Both the position numbers and the translations under genes were made by a program. From Tieghemiomyces parasiticus (Eukaryota; Kickxellomycota; Dimargaritomycetes; Dimargaritales; Dimargaritaceae), in NCBI GenBank assembly GCA_027575765.1, contig JANBPT010000235.1, positions 1-51,967 on the forward strand: a stretch of DNA of 51,967 nucleotides, read 5' to 3'. The notes below the pieces were generated by a model that made no database searches, had not been told where the DNA came from, and was given only the letters and a program-made list of their open reading frames with translations. Below, piece after piece: positions 22,986 through 35,400 of the stretch (the stretch's first letter is position 1; each line of letters begins with the position of its first letter).

Positions 22986-22993
22986 TATAAATA
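22986..22993 (+). promoter_or_regulatory. TATA box of the 313-residue secreted-protein gene
   Basis: TATAAATA, 152-159 bp upstream of the ATG at 23145, followed by a pyrimidine-rich leader. Confidence 0.55.
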
Positions 22994-23144
22994 AGATGGT
23001 ACCCTGCCGCTTCACCGTTAAACCCATCATCAAACTCTTGTAACTGTTCGGTGGTAGGCGACTGCCGATTTTTCTATTAGCAACACGTTATTTCCCTCCT
23101 CCCCCTCTTCTACTGCAGTCTGTCCTTCGTGAGCCCAAGACAAC

Positions 23145-24086
23145 ATGGTCTTCCTTAACCTCTCAGTCTACGTGTGCGCCCTAGCTGCCGCTTCTTACTT
23201 GGATTCTGCCTTCGCCACCTCCCAATATCCACACGGTCCTCTTTTCTATGGCGATCACAACTCCCACTCCTACCCTGAAACGGGTCGCTTAACGTCGTTG
23301 CATAATCCCCAACTGTCTGCACTGCATACCCAGATACTGGTACCTTCACCTGGAAACCACCTCAGGACGTCGGCTCTGCCTCCAGCCAACGCCTATATAG
23401 GGTTTACCCCGACTAATTATGCAACGCCTGTGACCCCGAAGACCCTGTTGGAAAGCACATCGGTAGTCTTGTACAACACTGTCAACCTCGCCGTTAACCC
23501 AGATGACTTGGCCGTATCCAAGGTTGAGTATCCACTGCCGTCTGAGGCTAACCTGCATGCAGCGGTAAAAAGCAACCTTGAGAGAGTCATCTCCGCGAAC
23601 ATATGGGCTATATCTGAAGCGGACCATATCGACATGATTAGTATTTTACAGCGCACGATTAGACGTTTTAAATTCTCGCGCCCACTGAATGAAGTTTGGA
23701 ATGAGGCCCAGCAGCATATTCTCACCGAGAAGACTGATCCTAACTACTTAGACACTAATAGCATTGGGTCCACTCGGGAGCTAATTGAGCCCCAAATTAA
23801 CCAATGGATCGCAGAAGCCCGTAAATCGAACCAGTATCTTATGTACTGCGTCCGCCACCTGAATGACGCGTTGACCAGAGACCAGGGCTGGCCGCCGTAC
23901 CAATATTATTACGCCATAGGTTACATGCCCGGGTGGTCGGAGCAGGATAACGCGTGGCTGCGTGAGCTTTGGCTGTCGTCCAAAGTCAAAATGTCCCTCC
24001 ATACGGGCGAGGTTAACAGTCTCGAGCTCTCCACCGCCCTGTTGCTCATCTCACACCCCGGACAGATGTTTTCACCAATTATATAG
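23145..24086 (+). CDS. Secreted protein of unknown function, 313 residues
   Basis: A single intact frame starting ACAACATGG. A signal peptide covers about residues 1-24 (hydrophobic VYVCALAAASYL, likely cleavage near AFAT/SQYP). The mature protein has about 290 residues and a single cysteine (in YLMYCVRHL), so it is not a cysteine-knit effector. The middle (about 130-230) looks alpha-helical and soluble. An aromatic cluster PPYQYYYAIGYMPGW lies at about 248-263, followed by two Trp-rich lines (DNAWLRELWLSS). There is no transmembrane segment or GPI-type end. No known domain is recognised. The upstream TATA box and isolated position in gene-poor DNA suggest a regulated, lineage-specific secreted protein. 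An enzyme or effector role would be speculation. Confidence 0.75.
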   Translation: MVFLNLSVYVCALAAASYLDSAFATSQYPHGPLFYGDHNSHSYPETGRLTSLHNPQLSALHTQILVPSPGNHLRTSALPPANAYIGFTPTNYATPVTPKTLLESTSVVLYNTVNLAVNPDDLAVSKVEYPLPSEANLHAAVKSNLERVISANIWAISEADHIDMISILQRTIRRFKFSRPLNEVWNEAQQHILTEKTDPNYLDTNSIGSTRELIEPQINQWIAEARKSNQYLMYCVRHLNDALTRDQGWPPYQYYYAIGYMPGWSEQDNAWLRELWLSSKVKMSLHTGEVNSLELSTALLLISHPGQMFSPII

Positions 24087-24827
24087 AAGCCCCAGTTAAT
24101 TAATCTCAAACCCCAACGGTGAAATACGATGGACCGTTAGGTCCTGTAATTCTATGGGTCCCGCTTCCTGCTTATGTTTATATTATTATTATCGAGTGTT
24201 CTTTTACTGTACTCAATTCTATTTTTTTATATACCCTCGATATGACACTCAGGCCAATAAAGGCTCCATCATACACAGTAGTGGGCCCGAGCTCTCCGCG
24301 GAGATAGTCAGGCTGTGGCGTGGTTTAGCCCATGTGTGTGGTTCGGATTATAGTCGCCAGCCTTACTCAATCCGTTTGGGTGACCAAGCGGCGTATGATG
24401 GGACTGGTTGCCACGTCGAATAAAATGGTATACATCATCAGAGCTTAACTTACACAATTAGCAACGGGGTTGGAGGGAATGGGATGAGGAATACAAGGTA
24501 ACGTGTCACTATCCTTGCTCTCCTGACTTGTGAGCACGTGCAGCTAGCACTCAGTTTTATCGGCAATGTTAATCCAGATCCGCCTATGGTTTGCGTTTGA
24601 GCCGTTCACCTGTACGTCCGCTCTTTTCACACCCACCTGAGTTACACCTAGGTCCAACCTGGCCTTCTTAACCTGACGCCGGTCCTCCCGTCTCCCTGCC
24701 ACTCATCTCCTACCGCATTCCACCACCACCGCCCTTAATACATTGTACTCTAGTCTACTCCCTTCCCTTTGACTGGTCTTCCAGTGGCTTACTGCCCGCT
24801 TATAGTCTAATCATACTTCCGCTCACC
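24087..24827. other. Intergenic region, secreted-protein gene to NUP42
   Basis: About 740 bp with no supported gene. An AATAAA signal at 24258-24263 is a plausible polyadenylation signal for the upstream secreted-protein gene. The last ~200 bp are C/T-rich and lead into the NUP42 start. Confidence 0.5.
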
Positions 24828-26342
24828 ATGGCCATTTGCAAATTCTTTCTCGAAAATCGGTGTAACAAAGGCGATGCGTGTCGATTCGAACACCCGCGGA
24901 ATCCACCTCGCGCCCAATTTGGTAGTCGTCGTAAGTCCGCTGATATGTGTCAGGCGTCAGAGCGCGGGCGCACATGAATGCCTACCCCTCACGGACTCAC
25001 CGGAATGGGTCACATTCGAGGTATCTCTGCATTCACAAGTAGAACCTACCCCTTCACCCAGAATCTCGTTGCCGCCTCTGCCTCTCACCCTTTAGGCAAA
25101 CCCCGTCTTTAAATTGTCCATGCATACGGCTTGGTTCCTAACTTCGCTGTTTAACATGTATTATTCGTAACTCCGACCGCCCCTCATATGGTCTGTCCTG
25201 CATACCCCAGAACCCTTCGGCAACACCGGCGGTGGCGGATCGTTTTCAGGCGGGCAAAATCGCTCGGGCACCTCGTTCGGCTACGATGGTGGCTATGGTA
25301 ATCAGGGGCACGACAGCCAACCGCGGTACTCGTCGGGCCAGAACCGCCACCCCTCTAATAGCCGCCAGGGTGCTGAGACCCCTGCCCGTCGGGTGGGCGA
25401 GCCGACGTAAGTGAGACCGGCCGATGCCTTCTTTATCTACCAGCCCCTTTCTATCAAGAAAGACGGTCCAGCTAATGTCGATCCATAACTTACAGTTTAT
25501 ACTGTCCATCTACCCTCATCTATCTTTTACCCTTGGTCTCCCCTTAACCACAACTGCTAACCAGCGTCGAGTCGATCGAGAGTGACATGCGCAACCATGC
25601 CCATATGTGGCGGTACAGCTGCTACGGACCCGAGAATCGCTACCCGAACCTCATCGCTAATAAAGATCTCAGCCCCGAGGAACTACAGCTGCTCTACCGC
25701 CGTTGCACGGTCGAGGCCCACCGGGAAGCCTACCGCAATTTCCTCACCGCCTGTGACACAAATGTGAACAAGGCCGTGCACCGGATCCGCAGTAACCCCC
25801 AACAAGCTCTGCGGGATGCCAAGGCCATGTTTCGGGGCGAGGGACCGTCGTCCCGGACCGGGGCTTCCGCTGTGCTGTCTGAGCCGCTCCCGCCGTTTGA
25901 CATTAATAACTGCCGCCACAACTCTACCCTGGCCGGTCCGTTCACTTCAACGACAGCTAATGCGTCGGCCTTTGGGCCACCGGCCTCCGCTATGGGTCAA
26001 TCACGGCCGCTACCACCATCGGGACCTTTTTCGTCGGCCACGCCGGCGTTCCAGTCTGCCGCACCCCTACCGCAGTCTACCCCTTGGTCGCAACAACCAC
26101 AACCGTTTGGCGCTAATCCAGGCTCCAAATCGGCGTTCCCCGCCGCTCCGGCCCCCAGTAACAACCAGTGGGGCGCGGGTGCGTCAGTGCCTTTGCAGGG
26201 CCGGCCGGGCGAGCCCGTCACCCGCAGTACGGCCCCTCCCCACGAATACACTCCCCAGGAGATGGAAGCTTTCCGGGCCGAACGGTTCACGCTTGGGGCC
26301 ATACCTGAATTCCAGCCGCCACCAGAGTTTTGGATTGCTTGA
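24828..26342 (+). CDS. NUP42: Nucleoporin NUP42/NUPL2-like, CCCH zinc finger
   Basis: Nucleoporin of the cytoplasmic side of the pore that binds Gle1 and helps mRNA export. Exons 24828-24930, 25211-25406 and 25565-26342 give 358 residues with consistent phases. It starts with a single CCCH finger, Cys4-x7-Cys12-x5-Cys18-x3-His22, in MAICKFFLENRCNKGD and following residues, the typical Nup42/Amo1/NUPL2 opening. A Gly/Ser/Asn-rich linker with FG dipeptides (TSFGYDGG) follows. Next is a conserved helical block from VESIESDMRNH through HMWRYSCYGPE and LSPEELQLLYRR, then a Pro/Ser/Ala-rich FG region (SAFGPPAS, PFGANPG). The C-terminal motif EMEAFRAERFTLGAIPEFQP is the conserved tail of the family, which in yeast and human contacts Gle1. 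FG repeats are few. It converges with the proteasome gene. Confidence 0.9.
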
Positions 26343-26811
26343 TTAGCTACTTCGTCCCCCCCTCTCTGCCCCTCGGGTCGACAGTGCTGACGCTCCCAAT
26401 GACACTTTACCCGAATAAATCACACATGTATACTGTTTCTAATTTCCTGGCAACGAGTCACAAAGAGATCGGTCGCTCAGGCGATGAAGGACGTTGGCCG
26501 GAGTTTTAGATAGGATAAGGCGACCGGCTGGGAGCGGGGTCGGGCCGTCGTGCTAATCTAAGGTAAAAGGAGTAGATGGGTTTATAGGCGAGTACAGGTT
26601 GGTAGAGGTTTCCTAGGTACATCAGGAAGAGGAGAGGAGAAGGGAAAAAAAGTGGCTATTCCGTCCCGATGAACGATCAAAAAGAGGAAGGCGAAAGGGT
26701 AAGGAGAGGGGGCTTGAGGTGGTATGTTCCAAACGTCAACTTTGTGTCGCATGACACTGCCCTGTGCGTGGACACTCCAGGATCCCGGTCAGCTTCACCA
26801 TAAGACACAGT
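26343..26811. other. Convergent 3' intergenic region, NUP42/proteasome alpha-4
   Basis: About 470 bp between two convergent stop codons. It contains an AATAAA signal and A/G-rich runs near 26631-26700. No coding sequence is recognised. Confidence 0.55.
26414..26419 (+). terminator. Polyadenylation signal AATAAA for NUP42
   Basis: Canonical AATAAA about 72 bp after the NUP42 stop codon. Confidence 0.5.
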
Positions 26812-28422
<1,611 letters not shown>

Positions 28423-30174
28423 ATGACCGATGCCAATGCCGGAGGCGGCCAGCTTGACACGGCATTTCCGCCGCCCCCGGAGTATTACAAGCAGTTTACA
28501 GCAGAGAATCTGGCCAAGTTGGCCGAGCACCGTACCGTCCACCCGGACACGGACAGGGACAACGTACCTGGGGAATTATCCTTTCTCGTCCCACCAACCA
28601 TTCCGCCGGAAGACGACTACTACATTTTTGGCCGACGGTGGCTGGTAAGTTGAGTCGGCCTCACCTCGGCTCTTTTATGTTTTTACTTTTGAGTATCTCT
28701 GGGCCAGCAAATTAGACTGCTGCCACCTTTGGCATTTCAGGTGCATTTTCACTTACCGCGCGATAATACTTGGCGCCCGAGGCGTCTCCTCCGCCCACTG
28801 GCCTAACCGCCGATTACCCTCTCCCTTTGCAGGTTCAAGACATCCTACCGACGCTCCCCGAACAGAACGTTGAACAGCTCTACCCCGAGGCCAACTTCAG
28901 TAAGCAGTCTGTTATGTTTATTGACCGAACGCGAGCCCCAAATACGGCCAGCACAATACGCTCAAATCTGAGTAAAGGGCGGGGGAAGGACTGTGTGGAT
29001 AGCCTTACCTATCCCCCCGTACCTGTGCCGTCTTAGAAACAAGTCCTAACCATATAAATCTGCTTGTGTCCATCCAGACCGCGTCAAGGAACTCAAGAAG
29101 CTCAATACTTCACTTATCTTCAAGTATCTCGAGCTCATCGAGCGGCTGTCGCAGAAGCCTGAAAAGGTAAGGGGTCAAAACGGTCTACCTAGTTGGAGGG
29201 CCAGCTTAGCTTTGCGTCCACCTTTAAGGCCATGGCGCAACGGGAGAAGGGGGTAGAGGGCTCTACCTATTGAACTGCCACAATCTTTGCGCCCAATGGC
29301 CGCCTGATTCGTCCAAGTCTTCTTAAACGTCGGCCATTTCAACCCTATCCCTCATTACCATTATAGTGCGAAACAGATATCGATGACATCCGGTTGATTC
29401 TCATCAATATGCACCACTTGATCAATGAGTACCGGCCCTACCAGGTAAGAGGTCACTAGCACCTGGCCTCGCCAATGGACGCATCCTTGGCGCGCACAGG
29501 CCGTATTGACAAGTAAGGCCCATGGACTAGTTTTAACCCGACTATCTCGCACCACCCTTCACCCCACCCCCCCCCCCTTACGGTCCTTATTAGGCCCGTG
29601 AGACTCTTAAGCTGGTTATGGCGGACCAGGTGGAGCGACGTGACCGGTCCGTTCAAGAAATCACCAAGTAAGTTTATTGACACATCGACGCCATTCGCCT
29701 ACGGCAGGTGATTATTGCCCATGGTTAGCGCTTGGCCGGCGTGTGAGGGTAGTAGTAGAATGGCCACTAATACCAGTGTCTGACTATTTGTACGACCCAT
29801 TTACCATTCGATAATAGCGGTTGCGAGAAACTACGAACGGATTTGGCCGGGTCGTCCGATCATATCCGCCAGAAATTACATGCGGCGCGCCACACTCTAG
29901 AATCTCAAGTGGTAAGTCTAGCTGTAGGGGGTTTTCTTTAACGTAGACATTGAGCGATTACTATCTGGCCATTAGAAGCCTGTTCTAACACCACAGCCTT
30001 TTTTTTCCCTTCCCCCTTTCCTCAAATCACACGCCACTTTCCTGACGACGTACTTAGGTTATTCAGCCGACCATCATGGACCAGCCCTCCAACTCGCCTT
30101 TATCGAAGGGAACGCGGGACGACAGTATGGTACCAAACATGAAAGCGGCACTCGACTTGTTAAGCGCACTTTGA
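28423..30174 (+). CDS. MED7: Mediator complex subunit 7 (MED7)
   Basis: Middle-module subunit of Mediator, forming a hinge with MED21 and bridging activators to RNA polymerase II. Seven exons: 28423-28644, 28833-28899, 29078-29166, 29367-29444, 29594-29667, 29818-29911 and 30058-30174, giving 246 residues against 233 in human. All donors are GTAAG-type and the phases agree. Conserved features are the Pro-rich N-terminal segment FPPPPEYYKQFT (about 15-26), VPPTIPPEDDYYIFG, the VQDILPTLPEQNVEQLYPEA region, then RVKELKKLNTSLIFKYLELI and DIDDIRLILINMHHLINEYR, followed by the long coiled-coil RETLKLVMADQVERR...ESQV. It is the most intron-dense gene in the window. It converges with GPATCH1, the stop codons being 106 bp apart. 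Confidence 0.94.
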
Positions 30175-30214
30175 GATCGAGTGGGGCCATGCGTGTATTA
30201 AATTTCAACTTCGA

Positions 30215-30220
30215 AATAAA
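30215..30220 (+). terminator. Polyadenylation signal AATAAA for MED7
   Basis: Canonical AATAAA 40 bp after the MED7 stop codon, inside the 106-bp convergent gap before the GPATCH1 stop. Confidence 0.5.
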
Positions 30221-30280
30221 TATCTAGGAGTGGTAACATGTACAATGTATTTTGACGACATTTTCTCCTTTGTCCTAACC

Positions 30281-32875
30281 TTATCCGGTGACCGCCTCTT
30301 CATCACTGCTATCGGCAAACACGGCCTCGAAAACGGCTGCCGGCGGTCGAGGGACTACCAACGTGGCGGGGTGGCTGTAAATTGGGTGGTCAACTCCGGG
30401 GGGCAGGTCGTTGAAATCGGCCGCCGTGGGTACCCGATGCCCCACCCCAGAGGCTGCTAAATCTTGACCTGGTAGCTCTAAGGTGGACACCGCGGACGAT
30501 TTCGGCTGATCCCAGCGTGCCCCCCACCGACCCGAACGGCCCGGCTTGTCCTCGACTACCGGGGGGTCTGGGCTTAACCACTTTGATCTTGACGATGATG
30601 AAGCCCCTGTACCACTGGAATCGGGCTGTTGGGATATCAGCTGGGAATCCCAGGCGGGAGCTTCGACGTCAACGATGGGGGCTGGCTTGGGCACGCCAAA
30701 GCGACGGCACAGGAGGCCATGTGGATGGAACGTCGCTACCCGCCGCGTCATTGGCCCAAAGAAATTCATTGCCGCGGCCTCGGCGGCCGTCTTCAACCAC
30801 ACATCGGCACGGGTGTTAGTAATCCGAACTTTGGGCGGAGGTGGTGGTCGCGGCAGCGGAATGGAATCGGTTTGTGATGTCGCGCTCAAGGCGGAGGCGA
30901 CGGCTACAACCTTCGACCTTACATCGGCTGCTGGTGAAGTAGCTACCGGGTCAGGACGGTACAGTCCCGGCGCGAATGTCTTGATCACCTCGCGTTCCTG
31001 AGCAGGTGCGAAGGCAGATAGAAAGGAGGATTTGCTAGCGGGACTGGCGCCAGTGGATCGATGCGAATCCGTAGACACCGGGACTGTTGTAGCAGCCATA
31101 ACTACCAAGTCCTCCCGACGTCGTCGGAGTTGGTTCAGGTTGGCCTGGGAGGCAGAGACGGTGGTTGGAGCGGCCCGGGAAGTAACCGGCAATTCCGGGT
31201 CGGGTTGCAACCGGGCCTCCAAAGCCTGGGCCTGGCGAACCAGACGCTGGCGGGTACGGTCTGCCATATAAGCTGCGGCCACGGCTTCCTTGGTCTCGAC
31301 GCGCGGGGAAGAGGCCGACGAGAGATCTTCCGTCGAATTAGCAACAGTCGGTTTGGATTGGCGTGCGGGTGCCGGTTTGGATCGCGTCTGGGTCCGAAGT
31401 ATGGTGGGAATCCGCTTGCCAGGGGTAAAGTCTGACGGGACGGCTCTCGGCGTCACCGTACTATGGGTGTATGGGGATTCTATCCTCTCTTCGTATAAAA
31501 CGAAGCCCGCCAGGGGCGCCCGGCTATCGTGACAGCGCCCCTGACGGAGACGCAGCGTGATGTGGCAAACGGGTATCAGGCCGTGCTTTGTCTGGTATGC
31601 CAGCTGCGACGACGCTGATGCGGAACTAGGGTAGGCCGTTACATTGGCCGTCGCGGGTTGCCGAGCCACAATCGGGTCCGAGGATTCCTCTTCGCTGTCG
31701 ACAATGGTCATCCGGAAGGAGCTGATGGGAGCAGGTCGCGGGGTGACCTTAGGAGGTGCTAAGGCCGAGTTGTCTGATGGTGGGCCAGGCACATATGGAC
31801 TTCTAGTAGACGATGGAGAAGCCCCACTAGGCCCTGCGCGTAATGATCGCGGCCGGCTTCTATATCTTTCGGCCAGCAGGGCCTCGGCCAGGTTAAGGTG
31901 ACTGGAGCCGAGCCCACGGCGCGACTCGCCACTCTCTTTCGCTGCAAGTACAGGCGGCGCCGCATCAGTTGAAGCACCCCCTATCACCATGGCCCAGCCA
32001 ATCCGGTCCAATAGCCGCTGACCCACGGAGGTTGCTTTTATGGCGGCCGAGTCTTCCTCTGCCAGTCCCAGATGCCGTTGAACGGGCTTTGACAGGAGGT
32101 CCAGGATATGCGTCGGCCGTTCACTAGGGATGATGGACGCGATGACCGGGCCGCGGGCAGCTGGACCGATTTTCCGCCGGGTGGCCGAGGTCGAGGGCTG
32201 AGTATCGGATGCGACTCGGCCGGGTAGCTCGAAGGAAGGTGGGGTCTCGCCGTGCGGTTCGATGTAAGTTGCATCGGCGTCGTCCGGGTCGGCGTAGGGA
32301 TCAAAGCTGATGATCGCCCGGGACGACCGATTTTTGCCTGGCCTTCGCGTGCGAAACTCGCCGGGGACCCCAGAACTACTACGGTCAGTGGCCGCCGAGA
32401 GTAGCCGCTCCTGCCGGTCCCGCTTATCCTCGTCGTCCATAAAATCATCGATACTCTGGGTCAGCTGCCTCGCTACGGTTGCGCTAGGTTGATTGCGATC
32501 CTGAACATTACCCGGCATGGCTGCGGCGGTCGCCTCGGTGTCCACCTTTTGCCGCCGCTTCCGTGACCGGGATGAGTAGAATGCCTGTGGGGCCCAGCCC
32601 TCCTTGGACCCGACGGTATTGAAATACCCGGCTGAGAAGCCGCCCGTGAAGGCACCGTGAAACCGGCGGTTGCCCTGCTCGTCGCGAGCCTCAATTTGCC
32701 AAGCGGGTCGATAGTCTTCGTACGGCAGGACGGAATCCCCCTTATGGGCCCAATGTTCTCGTGCCAGAGGTTCATCAAAGCCTGTACCGATGCCGGCCAG
32801 ATCAGCATCGTCCTCGCTATAGGCATGGGGTTGTTCGGCGTGGGATGGCGTTCCATGGGGTCGTTTGCGAGACAT
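30281..32875 (-). CDS. GPATCH1: GPATCH1-like spliceosomal protein with degenerate G-patch
   Basis: Single frame of 864 residues starting [14 protein letters not shown]. The frame extends 17 codons further upstream only by way of a non-ATG codon. The N-terminal domain (about 25-105) carries the diagnostic block [20 protein letters not shown] then [13 protein letters not shown], with [10 protein letters not shown] after it, as in human GPATCH1 and plant TOUGH, which are linked to the catalytic spliceosome. At the G-patch position (about 282-293) [12 protein letters not shown] is recognisable, but the following Gly-rich GxG half is missing and is replaced by [14 protein letters not shown]. The C-terminal conserved motif [27 protein letters not shown] is intact (about 730-760). 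The middle is Ser/Pro/Ala-rich and disordered. The orthology is firm. Whether it still activates a DEAH helicase through the G-patch is doubtful. Confidence 0.88.
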   Translation of the reverse strand: MSRKRPHGTPSHAEQPHAYSEDDADLAGIGTGFDEPLAREHWAHKGDSVLPYEDYRPAWQIEARDEQGNRRFHGAFTGGFSAGYFNTVGSKEGWAPQAFYSSRSRKRRQKVDTEATAAAMPGNVQDRNQPSATVARQLTQSIDDFMDDEDKRDRQERLLSAATDRSSSGVPGEFRTRRPGKNRSSRAIISFDPYADPDDADATYIEPHGETPPSFELPGRVASDTQPSTSATRRKIGPAARGPVIASIIPSERPTHILDLLSKPVQRHLGLAEEDSAAIKATSVGQRLLDRIGWAMVIGGASTDAAPPVLAAKESGESRRGLGSSHLNLAEALLAERYRSRPRSLRAGPSGASPSSTRSPYVPGPPSDNSALAPPKVTPRPAPISSFRMTIVDSEEESSDPIVARQPATANVTAYPSSASASSQLAYQTKHGLIPVCHITLRLRQGRCHDSRAPLAGFVLYEERIESPYTHSTVTPRAVPSDFTPGKRIPTILRTQTRSKPAPARQSKPTVANSTEDLSSASSPRVETKEAVAAAYMADRTRQRLVRQAQALEARLQPDPELPVTSRAAPTTVSASQANLNQLRRRREDLVVMAATTVPVSTDSHRSTGASPASKSSFLSAFAPAQEREVIKTFAPGLYRPDPVATSPAADVRSKVVAVASALSATSQTDSIPLPRPPPPPKVRITNTRADVWLKTAAEAAAMNFFGPMTRRVATFHPHGLLCRRFGVPKPAPIVDVEAPAWDSQLISQQPDSSGTGASSSSRSKWLSPDPPVVEDKPGRSGRWGARWDQPKSSAVSTLELPGQDLAASGVGHRVPTAADFNDLPPGVDHPIYSHPATLVVPRPPAAVFEAVFADSSDEEAVTG

Positions 32876-34555
32876 GGCTATAGTTAAGGGAAATGAGTAA
32901 GCAACTAATGAGCAATATAGTAACAAGGCAGAGTTGGCGGTGTGGAGTTCAATGGAGAGGAGCCCGCGCCCCTAGGCTATTGTGGCATGGTTCCTGGGGG
33001 CATTTGCCATGCCTAAGTGAGCCAAAAACCGAAGCCAAGTCGGTCTGGTATAACGCGTGGCAATCCCCAGCTGCGGGAATATATGAGAGAGACGGTGGCG
33101 AACTACGTAAGGCCAGGGTTCACGATTACCAAGTCTATGTGGCAGAGTGGATAATCACAATAGTTCAGTTCGGCTAAAGAGTTTCGATAATCGACCGTCT
33201 CATTTCTTAACGTGGCCCGTACCGTTAGGTTATGGCCGGAGAGGCAGACGACACGGTGAATCCCACTACCAAACACCCATACATTTTTCTGTGGGTTGCG
33301 TGTACTTGATGAATATTCATAGTGTAGGGCCAATAGTTATAAACAATCATCTCAGATTGGGCTGTACAATTTTAAAGCTGTTATGGCTGTCAGAGTGGTC
33401 CTCAGTTTTATAAAAAATAATCCATCGGCTGAACATCAGGGTCATTACACGGTATCAACGGGTACCACCTTGGCCAGGGTAGCTAATCCGGCAATATGGC
33501 GTAGATGGCGCTAAAGCCCTTCCATCTGTAGGTTACTCGGGCCACCGGCACCCTTGCATGTTAAATTTGAATGGTCTGGTGCCACTTCGGAAAATCATGG
33601 TGGCCCACAACCCTTTTAAAATCCCCACGGACGTAGGGGACCAATCCATTGTACAATACCATTTACAAACCCTGCAATTATCCTAATGTGTAATTGTGGT
33701 CACCAGAAATGCCTTCACAATTGTTTGCGGAAGTCACCTGTATCACAACATTGTTGCGCCTCCCATGCGCCCCCCCCCATCACAGCCTAATTCCGATCAA
33801 TAGGGACCTGCCTGTTCGACTTTTATTCTGGCCCATTTAGGTATACTCTACTACCCGGCTTCCGCTGTTCTACCCATATTCGATATTCCCCTTCCTTGCT
33901 CTTATTCTCAATGTTCTTTTCCAGCGACACCCAATCTTTCCGATTAATTGGATGTCGCTTCCATTCCAGGTGCTGCCGCCTCTATCCTTTTAAGGCCGTG
34001 TATTAATCATTAGTGATCAAACGGCCACCAATCGTAATCCCATTGGTGCCGGGCCCCGTCATATTGTTGTCCAGGCTTGTCTTAGGTCCAGCTAAGTAGC
34101 TGCTATGAATAACGCCGCCTGCTGTCCAAGCATAAAAACCTTCCCGGTCGCCCCTCACTATAGTGACAATCATCACTAAAACCATCATCCCCCCCAGTCT
34201 ACATTTGAGTCTAAACAGCTAGGTTTCCTTTATTCGTAAGCTTGGGACTACCACTACCATCTAACCGGGAATGACGACCAATTGTAGATGTAGGATTAAC
34301 TATACTACTTGTTGATTAATGCGCCTCAGCCTAGGTCGGCGATGGCACCAAGAAAATATTCAAGCAATGATTTACTAGATATTAGATATATATGATACCA
34401 AACGAGTGTAGACTAGCCTTGGAATAGAAACGTAGCTTCGGCGTAATGAAATGTACAGAGTGTCATAATGGATTAAGGGAATCGGAGGTGGTATTACAGG
34501 GTACATAAATTAGTGAGGTGATCTTGGTTAAGGACGCTCACATCGCAGGCCGCTT
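32876..34555. other. Gene-poor region with hairpin element copy A
   Basis: About 1.7 kb. The first part is the GPATCH1 promoter. From 33180 to 34550 the DNA is AT-richer and has no credible frame. It contains copy A of a diverged duplicated hairpin element. Confidence 0.5.
33912..33996 (+). repeat. Hairpin-bearing repeat element, copy A
   Basis: An ~85-bp segment similar to 38494-38578. It contains a stem of 12 positions with one mismatch, arms 33924-33935 and 33947-33958 around an 11-base loop. A shared block GCCGCCTCTATCC and a terminal AAGGC follow. The two copies share TTGGATGTCGC exactly and are similar over the whole stretch. Function is unknown. Confidence 0.5.
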
Positions 34556-35302
34556 TCACTTGAGGCCATAACTCTCCTTGAGAGCCTTGAGCCTCACATT
34601 TCTAGCCTCCATGGCGGCATTAAACTCATGGCGCCATTCTTCCATGTCCTCCATGTAAATGCGGTGCTTACGTACCATTTCATGGATCTCCGATGCCTCA
34701 GGAATGGCCATCGGCACAGCATCTATGGCGGGGGAAGGTGTAAGGGACGAAGGGGGGCTAGTGGTGGGAGGCCGGGTAGGGCCAGCCTCGGAGGGAGCGG
34801 GAGAGGGGTGTGCTGAAATACCTCGCAACGAGAGGTTCTGAGGGCCGCCAGTGGGTGGGCTGGGGTAGCCAGGCGGAGTGGGCGCACGCGGAGTTGGGGT
34901 GGCTTCGGTGGAAGGCGGGCGACGAGGGGCCTGGGAGACTGGTTGGCGGTAGCGGGCCATTCGGGCACGCTCAGAAGCCTCGCGTTTCACGCGGCAAGAC
35001 TCCAGCAAAGCGGTCAGGTCGACCTGTGACTTGGGAGGTTCCGCCTTGGCCATGGTAGAAGGCTGGGGAGGGCGGTTGGCGGTACACGCGCTGGATAAGC
35101 GACGCGTATTAGATTGGGAGGGTGCCGCCTTGGCCAGAGTAGAAGGCCGAGGAGGGCGGCAGGTGGTATGCGCGCTGGATAAACAACGCGTCTTAGAGGC
35201 AGCCAGGAGGGCAGATCGGTCTACCCGGCTAGTGGTTAGAGCAGCCTTACCAGTAGTGCGGCCAGAAGTGTTGGCGGGGGCGGAGTTCGTATTAAAAGCC
35301 AT
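34556..35302 (-). CDS. Unknown 248-residue protein with internal tandem repeat
   Basis: Single frame starting MAFNTNSAPANT, with a TATAAAAA box 91-98 bp upstream. Residues ~31-86 are two 28-residue tandem copies encoded by an 84-bp duplication, sharing TR-LSSA-T--RPP-PST-AKA-P. They are flanked on both sides by VDRSALLAAS and VDLTALLESC, so the ancestral unit was probably longer. A basic segment follows (VKREASERARMARY), then a Pro/Ser/Thr-rich disordered stretch (about 115-200). A C-terminal predicted coiled coil of ~45 residues ends the protein (HEMVRKHRIYMEDMEEWRHE and onward). There is no signal peptide. No family is recognised; the layout suggests an adaptor or structural protein, which is inference. 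Confidence 0.65.
   Translation of the reverse strand: MAFNTNSAPANTSGRTTGKAALTTSRVDRSALLAASKTRCLSSAHTTCRPPRPSTLAKAAPSQSNTRRLSSACTANRPPQPSTMAKAEPPKSQVDLTALLESCRVKREASERARMARYRQPVSQAPRRPPSTEATPTPRAPTPPGYPSPPTGGPQNLSLRGISAHPSPAPSEAGPTRPPTTSPPSSLTPSPAIDAVPMAIPEASEIHEMVRKHRIYMEDMEEWRHEFNAAMEARNVRLKALKESYGLK
35043..35210 (-). repeat. 84-bp in-frame tandem duplication
   Basis: Two consecutive units, 35043-35126 and 35127-35210, both starting GCCTTGGCCA on the plus strand and sharing stretches such as GCGCTGGATAA. They encode the two 28-residue repeats of the 248-residue protein. Confidence 0.8.
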
Positions 35303-35392
35303 AGTAAAAAGCTGGGAAGTGCAAGTACCTCGGACTTTGGGGGGAGGGGAGGTGGCAATGATACTTGTCAAATGAGGGTAGCGGAGTGGTGG

Positions 35393-35400
35393 TTTTTATA
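35393..35400 (-). promoter_or_regulatory. TATA box of the tandem-repeat protein gene
   Basis: The minus strand reads TATAAAAA, 91-98 bp upstream of the ATG at 35302. Confidence 0.45.

Larger units (their letters stand above)
20770..23144. other. Gene-poor region between two secreted-protein genes
   Basis: About 2.4 kb with no recognisable gene. It includes the promoters of the flanking divergent secreted-protein genes. Short frames (for example minus 22063-22569, which begins without an ATG, and plus 22600-22758) resemble nothing I know. The segment 22840-23140 is C/T-rich, as expected for a promoter and leader. Confidence 0.45.
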
